A DNA stretch of 64,000 nucleotides from NCBI GenBank assembly GCA_964428935.1, contig CAYSAG010000001.1:1-64000 (forward strand), given 5' to 3'. Numbering within the stretch: position 1 is the stretch's first letter; every line of letters begins with the position of its first letter. The stretch is from JAADHY01 sp964428935. GTDB taxonomy: Bacteria; Planctomycetota; Planctomycetia; Planctomycetales; Planctomycetaceae. The notes beneath the pieces were generated by a model, which saw only the letters and a list, made by a program, of their open reading frames with translations, made no database searches and was not told where the DNA came from. Positions 46,140 to 54,310 of this stretch are shown piece by piece. Position numbers and translations under genes: made by a program.

Positions 46140-46755
46140 CGCGGAATCCTCCGACAGTGGTCGTCTCGGCCCGCAAAAAGCGGGCAAAAAGTCTCTGGGA
46201 AGGACGCGGGTTTGAACGGCTCTGGCGGTGCGACAAGGCCAAGGTCTCGCCCGTCGGTGCTCCGCGCCGAGGCGGCATCCGAGCCGGCGAAGCCGGTGAG
46301 CGATGAGTGTGCTGACGTCCGGAGCCGTGCGGACCTGCTGCGATTATACAACGGCCCAGCGCCAGCGCACAGCAAGAGAGCGGGTGGCGGAACGCGGGCG
46401 ATAAAGGCCAGCACGGAGCCGAAACGTTGTCACGGGAAGGGGAGGCCAATGCGCACGATTGCCGCGCGAATTCGACAGTCCTAGCGGTCTCTGGTAGGAT
46501 GGCGGCTGGGCTCTTCGTGCGCGGTCCGCCGACAAGAACGCGACCGGGCAGAGCGTCTGGAGTCCCAAGTCGTGTCGGAAGCGGAGGGAGCGGTTTCGGA
46601 AGGTCTTGTGCATTCACCAGCGGCGCGGGGCGCGGACAGCCCATTTCAAAAGTTCGATCACGTCCAGTCGCTATCTTCGTCGGCTCCAACGCGCGATGGG
46701 AGAAGCAGTACGGCGGCCGCGTTTCTTTCAGCGTTGATTTCGAGGAGACTTCGAG
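46140..46755. other. 616-base divergent intergenic region
   Basis: This lies between the GH5 gene and the glucan phosphorylase gene, transcribed apart. It should hold both promoters. TTATAC near 46344 and TAGGAT near 46495 are weak -10 candidates without convincing -35 partners. No gene is seen. Confidence 0.4.
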
Positions 46756-48609
46756 ATGGAATCTTTCAAAGACCCGGTTTGCGGAATGAACGTGCCGGAT
46801 CGCGACCGGTTCACGGCCTCCTACGGTGGGAAGACTTTCTCGTTCTGCTCCGAATTTTGCCAGCGAGCGTTCGAGAGGAATCCTGAGAGGTACGTAGAAG
46901 CTCTCGTGCCGACAGTAACGGAACTGCGCAAACAGACGTGCCGGATCGCCTACTTTTCGATGGAAATCGCGGTCGAATCGGACATGCCGAACTACAGCGG
47001 CGGGTTGGGGGTTTTGGCCGGCGACACGTTGAAGTCCTGCGCCGACTTGGGCATTCCGATCGTTGGCGTGAGTTTGCTGTACAAAGACGGGTACTTTGAA
47101 CAACGTCTGGACGAATGGGGCAACCAATCCGAACTTCCCGTCAGGTGGGACCCGTCGCGGTTCTGCCGGCTCTTGCCGGCTCGCGTGCACGTCTCCATCG
47201 AGGGACGAGAGGTAATCGTGCAGGCCTGGCAATACGACATTCCAGGCGTCGGCGGCCACCGCGTGCCGGTGTTGCTTTTGGACACCGACGTGGAAGGGAA
47301 TTCGCTCCAAGACCGCGCGTTGACTCGGCAGCTGTACGGTGGCGACGACCGCTACCGGCTGGCTCAGGAAATCGTACTCGGTGTCGGCGGCGTTCGCATG
47401 CTCCGCGCGGCCGGCTTCACCGCGGTGCGGCAGCTTCACATGAACGAAGGCCACGCCGCGCTGCTGGTCTTGGAACTGCTGCGGGAAAACCAGACAGGCG
47501 AGCGGGCGGACTGGGACTTTGACGGGGTCAGGAGAAGATGCGTGTTCACCACGCACACGCCAGTGCCAGCCGGTCATGATCAATTTCCGTACGATCTGTT
47601 CCGCCAGGTGGCCGGCGAGCTGGTCCCGATGCAAGTTCTGAAAATGCTCGCTGGCGAAGACCGCCTGAACATGACCCTTCTTGCACTCAACATCAGCCAC
47701 TACGTCAATGGAGTTGCAAAAAAGCACGGCGAAGTGTCCCGGGCAATGTTCGCCGGGTACCCGATCGATTCCATCACAAACGGCGTTCACTCACGGACAT
47801 GGACGTCGAAAAGTTTCAAGGAACTCTACGACCGCTACATACCTGGCTGGAGAAACGACCCTTTTAGTTTGCGTTATGCCATTAGCATCCCGAGAAGTGA
47901 AATCTGGGCGGCCCACTTGGAAAACAAACGCCGACTCTGCGAAGAGGTGTTGCGACGGACCGGCAAGACGCTGGACCCGGACGTCTTGACGATCGGATTT
48001 GCCAGACGGGCAACGCCGTACAAGCGAGCGGACTTGCTGTTCCACCAGCTGGACGAATTGACGGATATGGTGAATGCCGTCGGTCCCATTCAGGTGGTTT
48101 TTGCTGGGAAAGCTCATCCGCGCGACGAAGGTGGCAAAGAGCTCATACGGCGAATCTTCGAGGTGGCTCGGCAACTGGACGGCCGTGTGCCCGTCGTCTA
48201 CCTGGAAAACTACAATATGGACCTGGGTCTGTTATTGACCGCTGGGGCGGACGTTTGGCTGAATACGCCGTTGCGCCCGTTGGAGGCGTCTGGCACTTCC
48301 GGCATGAAAGCGGCGCACAACGGAGTCCCCAGCCTGAGTGTGTTGGACGGGTGGTGGATCGAGGGTCACATTGAGGGCGTTACAGGTTGGGCGATCGGTC
48401 CTGCCGAGACCGACACGACGCAGCCGGAAGCAACAACCGATCAGGACGCGCAGGACCTCTACCGCAAGCTGCGGACACAGGTCATACCGACTTTCTACGC
48501 GAACCGCGATCAATGGATCGACATCATGCGACAAGCGATCGCTTTCAACGCATCGTTTTTCAACACGCATCGAATGGTGCAGCAATATGCGGCAAACGCT
48601 TACCTGTAG
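46756..48609 (+). CDS. glgP: YHS domain fused to alpha-glucan phosphorylase
   Basis: This encodes 617 residues. Residues 1-48 form a YHS domain (DPVCGM, FCSEFCQRAF) as found in metal-transport proteins. From about residue 58 the protein is a short-type alpha-glucan phosphorylase (AYFSMEIAVESDMPNYSGGLG, HMNEGHAALL, FTTHTPVPAGHD). The PLP-holding Lys518 lies in SGTSGMKAAHNG. The enzyme would release glucose-1-phosphate from glycogen or maltodextrin. GAGGAGA precedes the ATG. It converges on the P-ATPase gene, whose product also starts with YHS, so the domain may have been captured from there. Confidence 0.9.
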   Translation: MESFKDPVCGMNVPDRDRFTASYGGKTFSFCSEFCQRAFERNPERYVEALVPTVTELRKQTCRIAYFSMEIAVESDMPNYSGGLGVLAGDTLKSCADLGIPIVGVSLLYKDGYFEQRLDEWGNQSELPVRWDPSRFCRLLPARVHVSIEGREVIVQAWQYDIPGVGGHRVPVLLLDTDVEGNSLQDRALTRQLYGGDDRYRLAQEIVLGVGGVRMLRAAGFTAVRQLHMNEGHAALLVLELLRENQTGERADWDFDGVRRRCVFTTHTPVPAGHDQFPYDLFRQVAGELVPMQVLKMLAGEDRLNMTLLALNISHYVNGVAKKHGEVSRAMFAGYPIDSITNGVHSRTWTSKSFKELYDRYIPGWRNDPFSLRYAISIPRSEIWAAHLENKRRLCEEVLRRTGKTLDPDVLTIGFARRATPYKRADLLFHQLDELTDMVNAVGPIQVVFAGKAHPRDEGGKELIRRIFEVARQLDGRVPVVYLENYNMDLGLLLTAGADVWLNTPLRPLEASGTSGMKAAHNGVPSLSVLDGWWIEGHIEGVTGWAIGPAETDTTQPEATTDQDAQDLYRKLRTQVIPTFYANRDQWIDIMRQAIAFNASFFNTHRMVQQYAANAYL

Positions 48610-48869
48610 GCCGCTCGGAACGCGGTCGGCGTTTTGAGCCGCAGCGAGCGGTTGCGGCGCTCGGCCCACCGAAGGGCCGAAAGCCTTGGAGCGGCGTTTG
48701 TGATGCTCTTCCGAGGGTTGAGCCGCCCGAGGCGCCATCGGACAGAGGCTTTACGAAACGGAGGCGGTCGGGGGCTTTCACCAAGGCCGGGAGCTGCAGG
48801 CGTCCGGACCGTCGTACAGGCCGACTGCGGAGTTTGCAGCGGGAGCAGTTCTGCGGCGTCGCGGACCGG

Positions 48870-51266
48870 CTAGGCCAGCGGGACGCGACGCAGACGCAAC
48901 GCATTGGCAACAACCGAGACCGAACTGAAACTCATGGCAGCGGCTGCCAGCATGGGGCTGAGGAGAATGCCGAAAAGCGGGTAGAGGACTCCGGCTGCGA
49001 CGGGAACCCCCAACATGTTGTAGACAAAGGCGAAGAACAGATTCTGGCGGATGTTGCGCACGGTGAGCCGGCTGAGCTGGACGGCCTTGACGATGCCACG
49101 AAGGTCTCCTTTGATCAACGTGATGTCCGCGCTTTCGATCGCCACATCGCTGCCAGTGCCCATGGCTATGCCCACGTCGGCTGCGGCCAGAGCTGGAGCA
49201 TCGTTGATGCCGTCGCCGGCCATGGCGACAACGTGGCCCGACCGTCGCAACGCTTGGACTCTTTCATGTTTGTCCTGCGGCTTCACGCCCGCTTCCACCT
49301 CGTCGACGTTCAGCTTGGCGGCGACGGCTTGAGCGGTCCGGTGGTTGTCCCCGGTCAGCATGACGATTCGCAAGCCCAAGCGATGGAGCCGCTCGACGGC
49401 TTCGGGCGTGGAAGCCTTGATCGGGTCGGACACGGCCAGCAGGCCGGCCAACCGACCGTCGATGCCGACGAACATCACGGTCCGGCCTTCCTGCTGAAGC
49501 CGTTCGGCTGGCTCCAGCAGCGGTGTCGAATCGACTCCGTGTTGCTGCAGAAAGTCCGGCCGCCCCACGAGGACTTGTCGGCCGTCTACCCGACCGAGCA
49601 CACCGCCGCCGGTGACCGAATCGAAATCGGCAACCGCAGACAGCGGCAAGCGACGCTCCTGGGCCGCCTGAACCACGGCCCGTGCCAACGGGTGCTCGCT
49701 GCTTTGTTCGACCGACGCCGCAGCCCCCAGTAAGTCCGCCTCGTCTACTCCCTCCGCCGGAATACACTCCGTCAGCCGAGGGCGTCCTTCCGTCAGCGTA
49801 CCGGTTTTGTCGACCACCAGCGTGTCGACCTTTTTCATGGTCTCCAAGACGGCGGCGTTCTTGATCAGCACGCCCTCGCGCGCCCCCCGTCCCACTCCGA
49901 CCATAATCGACATGGGCGTGGCCAATCCCAGGGCACACGGGCAGGCAATGATGAGCACGGCGACGGCGTTGATCAAAGCGTGAGCCAACCGTGGCTCCGG
50001 CCCGACCAACGCCCAGACCACGAACGTCAAGATGGAGACCAGCACCACTGCCGGCACGAACCACGCAGCCACCAAGTCGGCCAGCCGCTGGATGGGGGCT
50101 CGGCTTCGTTGAGCTTCGGCCACCATTTCCACGATGCGCGACAGCATCGTGTCGCGTCCCACCCGCTCGGCTCGCATCAAGAAAGAACCGGTTTGATTGA
50201 CAGTTCCACCAATAACCGCGTCACCAACCGTCTTCTCGACCGGAATCGGCTCGCCGGTGATCATCGACTCGTCGATCGAGCTGCGGCCCTCGACGACGAC
50301 ACCGTCAACTGGGACCTTCTCTCCCGGCCGCACTCGCAGCACGTCACCTTCGCGAACGGCATCCAGCGGGACGTCCTTTTCTTCGCCGTCTTGCACTCGA
50401 TGAGCGATAGGTGGAGCAAGCGAAAGCAGCTCTCGAATGGCTCCGCTGGTCCGGCGGCGAGCTCGCAGTTCCAGGACCTGTCCGAGCAGCACCAAGGTGA
50501 TAATCACAGCGGCCGCCTCGAAATACACCTCCGCTCGGCCGTCTTTCAAGAAAGACTCGGGCAGCCATTGCGGAAAAAACAGCGCAGACACGCTGTAAAC
50601 GTAAGCCGCTCCAGTCCCTAAAGCAATCAGCGTGAACATATTCAAGTTCAAACCGTTAAGGCTTTGCCAGCCCCGCTGAAAAAAAGGCCAGCCAGCCCAC
50701 AGAACGACTGGTGTTGCCAAAATGAATTGCAGCCAATGTGAGAAACCAGGAGGCAGCCATTGGTCCAACGGGAGCCCAACGACAGGCCCCATGGCCAGAA
50801 GCAAAACGGGTGCGGTCAGGACCAGAGCCGCCCAGAACCGGCGGCTCATGTCGCGCAGCTCAGTGTCGTCCTGTTCGTCCCCACCAACGGACACCGTGAC
50901 TGGCTCCAAAGCCATCCCGCATTTGGGACAGGCTCCTGGCGTGCTCTGCCGAACTTCCGGGTGCATGGGGCAAGTGTAAACACGCTCCCCTGTAGGTGTC
51001 GGCGAGTCTGGCTTGGGGGGCAGAGAGGAGGGCTGGTGAGTGGGCGCAGCTGCGTGGTGACAACACGTGGCTTCGGACGGCGGAGTCGATTCGGGCGCGG
51101 TCCCGACAACGCCCGACGGTTCGGTGGCGCTGCCAGTCGCAGCGTGAACTTCCAGCCATTTGCTACGGCAATGTTCGGAGCAGAAATAAGCCGTTTGGCC
51201 GTCCGCCTTGGCCGTCAAGGCGGTGGCCTCGTCCACTTCCATGCCACAGATCGGATCCTTTGCCAT
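48870..51266 (-). CDS. copA: copper-type heavy-metal P-ATPase with YHS and HMBD domains
   Basis: This encodes 798 residues. Order: YHS domain (1-46, DPICGM and FCSEHC), a His/Pro/Ser-rich linker, a heavy-metal-binding domain (about 96-123, YTCPMHPEV...CPKCGM), then a P1B ATPase core. That core has the CPC membrane motif (ACPCALG, about 441-447), the TGE loop ([11 protein letters not shown]), the phosphorylated Asp of [11 protein letters not shown] (about 485), the HP motif (SSEHPLARA) and [11 protein letters not shown] points to Cu+ or Ag+ efflux. There is no classical N-terminal HMA domain. GGAGG precedes the start. Confidence 0.95.
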   Translation of the reverse strand: MAKDPICGMEVDEATALTAKADGQTAYFCSEHCRSKWLEVHAATGSATEPSGVVGTAPESTPPSEATCCHHAAAPTHQPSSLPPKPDSPTPTGERVYTCPMHPEVRQSTPGACPKCGMALEPVTVSVGGDEQDDTELRDMSRRFWAALVLTAPVLLLAMGPVVGLPLDQWLPPGFSHWLQFILATPVVLWAGWPFFQRGWQSLNGLNLNMFTLIALGTGAAYVYSVSALFFPQWLPESFLKDGRAEVYFEAAAVIITLVLLGQVLELRARRRTSGAIRELLSLAPPIAHRVQDGEEKDVPLDAVREGDVLRVRPGEKVPVDGVVVEGRSSIDESMITGEPIPVEKTVGDAVIGGTVNQTGSFLMRAERVGRDTMLSRIVEMVAEAQRSRAPIQRLADLVAAWFVPAVVLVSILTFVVWALVGPEPRLAHALINAVAVLIIACPCALGLATPMSIMVGVGRGAREGVLIKNAAVLETMKKVDTLVVDKTGTLTEGRPRLTECIPAEGVDEADLLGAAASVEQSSEHPLARAVVQAAQERRLPLSAVADFDSVTGGGVLGRVDGRQVLVGRPDFLQQHGVDSTPLLEPAERLQQEGRTVMFVGIDGRLAGLLAVSDPIKASTPEAVERLHRLGLRIVMLTGDNHRTAQAVAAKLNVDEVEAGVKPQDKHERVQALRRSGHVVAMAGDGINDAPALAAADVGIAMGTGSDVAIESADITLIKGDLRGIVKAVQLSRLTVRNIRQNLFFAFVYNMLGVPVAAGVLYPLFGILLSPMLAAAAMSFSSVSVVANALRLRRVPLA

Positions 51267-51727
51267 TTTGGGGTTCCTCCGCGACGGAAGTCGCTGACTT
51301 CGAACTCTCGCAAGCGATCACGCTGCTAGGTCCGGGAGGGCAACAGCTTCATTTCGGCGAGCAGTTCACAACTGTGAGGCCAAAACGGGCGACGCGACCG
51401 TTTTCGGTGAAGCGGCATCCCGGTGAAGGACCTTTCGGTCTGCGTGGTTGCACGTTAAGACTCTACCCGAACGGATCGGACTGTTGCAATGCGACCGCAG
51501 CAGGATCGTTGTGGGAACTGGCTGGCCGCACTGCGGCTCGGCGCCGCGGCCGCCAGGCAGCGTGGATGCGAGGGCGGCGGGAGAGCGGCGCACAGCGGAA
51601 AAGTAAACCCGGGTGCGTCGCCGGCGGACCACACGTCCCGTTCGCCTGCCTGGCCACTTGGCGACGCACCCGGTTTCCCGCAGGTGAGGTTGAGTTGTTG
51701 CCCCCGACTTGTGGGATCGCGACTGTC
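51267..51727. other. 461-base intergenic region with long inverted repeat
   Basis: This lies upstream of the P-ATPase and downstream of the Gly/Tyr/His-rich gene, both on the minus strand. It contains the 51605-51676 hairpin and should contain the P-ATPase promoter. No CueR- or CsoR-type operator was recognised with confidence. Confidence 0.45.
51605..51676 (-). terminator. long inverted repeat, possible terminator
   Basis: Arms 51605-51622 and 51660-51676 are complementary over 17 bp with one bulged base (core GGGTGCGTCGCC/GGCGACGCACCC), separated by 37 bases. On the minus strand the outer end runs into ACTTTTCC, a weak T-tract. It could end the transcript of the 51728-52114 gene, but the arm length and large loop are atypical. 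Confidence 0.5.
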
Positions 51728-52114
51728 CTAGTGACGGCCGTAGAAGCCACTGTGCCCGCCGAAGTGGGCTCCGCCGTAATGCCCGAAGTGGCCTCCTCCG
51801 CCGTAGTGCCGTCCGCCAAGGGAGTGGCGTCCGTAGTACGAGCGGCGAATGCCGTAGTGACCAGCTCCCAGGTCCAGCCCAAAGCCGAGCGAACGGGAAC
51901 GGTAACCAGAGTAGTAGCGTCGGTTGATCCAAGCGGAGCCGTATGAGGGATACCGATAGCCGGTGCTGTACCGGTACGTGTAGCTCGGCACGACGTAGTA
52001 GCCTGTCGAGTAGTACCCGCTTCGGCAGTCACGTCGGCCAGCCTCAGCCGGTCGGACCGCCCCCCAGGCGATGATCGCCGTCACGATCGATGCAAGTAGC
52101 AGGAACCGTCTCAT
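51728..52114 (-). CDS. exported Gly/Tyr/His-rich small protein
   Basis: This encodes 128 residues. A strong AAGGAG lies about 8 bases upstream of the ATG. The signal peptide (FLLLASIVTAIIAWGAVRPAEA) is clear. The mature chain is almost only Gly, Tyr, Arg, Ser and His, with a C-terminal stretch of GGHFGHYGG-like units holding most of the histidines. This could bind metal or form a wall-associated, easily crosslinked structure. The neighbouring copper ATPase makes metal binding attractive, but this is inference. A frameshifted gene ends 19 bases upstream on the same strand. Confidence 0.75.
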   Translation of the reverse strand: MRRFLLLASIVTAIIAWGAVRPAEAGRRDCRSGYYSTGYYVVPSYTYRYSTGYRYPSYGSAWINRRYYSGYRSRSLGFGLDLGAGHYGIRRSYYGRHSLGGRHYGGGGHFGHYGGAHFGGHSGFYGRH

Positions 52115-52133
52115 GATCCGTCTCCTTCCTCTT

Positions 52134-52480
52134 TCAGTTGCTCGCCGGCTTCCGTCGGCGAATGAGTAGTGCGGTGCTGTAGGCGTCTTGAGAGCTGGCT
52201 GACGCTACAAGCTCCGCTCGGTAGATCAGCTGTGTGCTGAGCCGACCCCGCGTACTGGCTCTCGGCACGATGTTGTCCGCGATTTCGACGAAGGCAGTCG
52301 CCGTGGCGAGAGCTGGACGCGTGAGCGGTTCGGAGCCTTCAGGCGGGGACCAGCGCGCCTTGTCTCGACAGGCACGACGCGGACCCAGATTTCGTCATCG
52401 ATGCGGACGTTACCCTCCTCGCTGAATTGGGCGTGCTCGCCGCAGTCTACGGCGAGCGTGACACGGACTTCGTCTCCCAT
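52134..52480 (-). pseudogene. small gene with probable -1 frameshift
   Basis: A start with GGGGAAGG upstream opens a frame (GDEVRVTLAVDCGEH...IWVRVVPV) that loses protein character near 52370 and stops at 52226. The other frame takes over with plausible protein (RWSPPEGSEPLTRPALATAT..., VEIADNIVPRAS, QLIYRAELVASAS) and stops at 52134, just before the ribosome-binding site of the next gene. Joined, it would give about 115 residues. Either a base was lost (decay or sequencing error) or translation shifts. Family unknown. Confidence 0.4.
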
Positions 52481-53061
52481 GACGCGTTGCCTTCCCCGTT
52501 GTCAGGTGAGCTGCCGTTCTGAGCCACGGCGTTGTTTCCGCGAAGACCAAGTCGCCGTCTGCCGTTCGACCTTCGCGAAAAAAACACTTCTTACCTCTTT
52601 GGATGCCGGGTGTCCGCGCATTCTTCGGCTCAAAGCATGACCGGGGTGAAGAAAGCGAAAAGAAAAGACGGTGGGACGAACCGCGATGAGTGCTCAAAAC
52701 CGACGCTACCGGCGCTACACGTGACAGCTCTACCCGACGAACCAGCGATGTTCGCCGAACTGCCGTCTTGATGTGGAGGACGGAGCGACGCGGCCGTACC
52801 GGTACAGACAGCTAGACCTGAAGCGACGCGGCTGTTAACCTGACTAAGCCGCACGACGAACACCTCGGCGGTCGGTGGTTCGCTCACAGGCGGCCCGGTC
52901 AATGAGAAGAAGAAAGTCAGCGTCGCTGGCATCGAACAAAACTGTGTTCTGCATTTTGCGGCGGGTGCGGCGGCAGGATGCGGAGGGTTCAAGAATGGAG
53001 GAGGCTCGATGACGCCGCGATCTCGCGACGCCGAGCAGCTGACCATGAAGGGAGCAGAATC
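52481..53061. other. 581-base divergent intergenic region
   Basis: This lies between the frameshifted gene and the Spy-like gene. It is less GC-rich around 52560-52680 and probably contains promoters in both directions. No gene or RNA is recognised. Confidence 0.4.
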
Positions 53062-54060
53062 ATGATGCAACGATCTGTTAGCCGTCTGCCTTGGGGCGTC
53101 GCCGTGCTGGCCGTCGTCCTGGCGGGAATGTTCGTCCTTCGGGCGTCTTCTTCCGTTGCGGCGGAGGATGACGCCGCCCAAAGGCAGGCTAGGGCAGCGA
53201 GGGACGAGACGCTGGAAGCACAGATTCAGCGACTGCGGGCCAAAGTGCTGCGGCTGGAACAAGCACTGAAACGGCGACATCAGGTAGACTCTGGCTCTTC
53301 ACAAGACGCGAGCGGTGGGGCGGGACAGAGACCAGGCGACGCCAGCACGCGGACAGGACCGTCGGCCGATTCTAAGCCTTCGCCGGCCGAAGCGCCGGGC
53401 AAGGGGCGTGCCGGCATGAAAAGCATGGGCCACTCGGCGAGCATGAAAATGGGGATGGGAGGCCAAATGAAGGGACGCGGCAAGGACGGGGCCATGGGAG
53501 CAGGATCCAAGGGCGGCAAGGGAATGGAAGGGACGCCCATGCGAATGCGTGGCTGGAAAGGAGAAGACGGCCTGAAGATGATGGGCCGGATGCGGGGAAT
53601 GGATCGGAAGAAACCAGGGGCAAGTCTACCCGGTTTCCCCGGAGCGGCTCACATTTACCACATCGGAGCCACCGGCTTTTTTCTGGATCATCCCGGGCAC
53701 ATCACATTGACGCCGGAGCAAGAAGAAAAACTGAGCCAAATCAAGGAGAGAGCTTTGCTGGAGCAGGCGGCGTTCGAACGAAAGATTGCCGAGGCCGAAC
53801 AACGGCTGTGGACGTTGACCGGTTCGGATCAGCCGGACTTGAGCAAGATCGAAGCGCAGGTTCGAGAAATCGAGCGGCTGCGGGGCGACAAGCGTTTGGC
53901 GTTCATTCGCGCTGTCGGCCAGGCGGCCTCCGTTCTGACTGACGAACAGCGGAACGCCTTGATTGGCCTGGGTGCGCCGTCGCACGCCGCGCCGGAAGGT
54001 GGGTCGGAACAGTCAGAAGAATTGACGAAGCCGGCAGCTGGTCGCGGCACGCCAGAGTGA
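53062..54060 (+). CDS. Spy/CpxP-like periplasmic protein with Met-rich insert
   Basis: This encodes 332 residues. GGGAG precedes two adjacent ATGs (53062 or 53065). A signal peptide ends near residue 35, followed by a short coiled coil. Residues of about 115-190 are extraordinarily rich in Met, Gly and Lys (SMGHSASMKMGMGGQMKG and similar), a pattern known in Cu/Ag-binding proteins. The C-terminal half has the two Spy/CpxP LTxxQ-type motifs (LTPEQEEKL near 215 and LTDEQRNAL near 291) within long helices. I infer a periplasmic metal-sensing or chaperone role linked to the copper ATPase region. Confidence 0.8.
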   Translation: MMQRSVSRLPWGVAVLAVVLAGMFVLRASSSVAAEDDAAQRQARAARDETLEAQIQRLRAKVLRLEQALKRRHQVDSGSSQDASGGAGQRPGDASTRTGPSADSKPSPAEAPGKGRAGMKSMGHSASMKMGMGGQMKGRGKDGAMGAGSKGGKGMEGTPMRMRGWKGEDGLKMMGRMRGMDRKKPGASLPGFPGAAHIYHIGATGFFLDHPGHITLTPEQEEKLSQIKERALLEQAAFERKIAEAEQRLWTLTGSDQPDLSKIEAQVREIERLRGDKRLAFIRAVGQAASVLTDEQRNALIGLGAPSHAAPEGGSEQSEELTKPAAGRGTPE

Positions 54061-54072
54061 GCGTGCGAGAAG

Positions 54073-54110
54073 AGCGGCCCGTTGCGACTGTGAGACGGGC
54101 TCGCTTCTTT
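54073..54110 (+). terminator. candidate terminator after the Spy-like gene
   Basis: Arms AGCG-GCCCGT (54073-54082) and ACGGGC-T-CGCT (54095-54105) pair with one bulge around a 12-base loop, followed by TCTTT. It lies 13 bases after the stop codon. It would separate the Spy-like gene from the redox module downstream. Confidence 0.5.
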
Positions 54111-54310
54111 CGGAGTGACTCCTGAAGTCCGAGGAATTCTGTCTTACCGGACGTAGGCTTCGGAGGCCGTTGAGCACCGGACGCAACCCGCTTCTCAATG
54201 CTCTCTCACAGGGGCGCGAGATTGCTACCGCTCCCCGACGGCGCTCCAGTTTCGTTGGGACGTCCAGACCGGTGCGAGGCTACAACGACGGTTTCGAAAG
54301 AAAAGATGGG

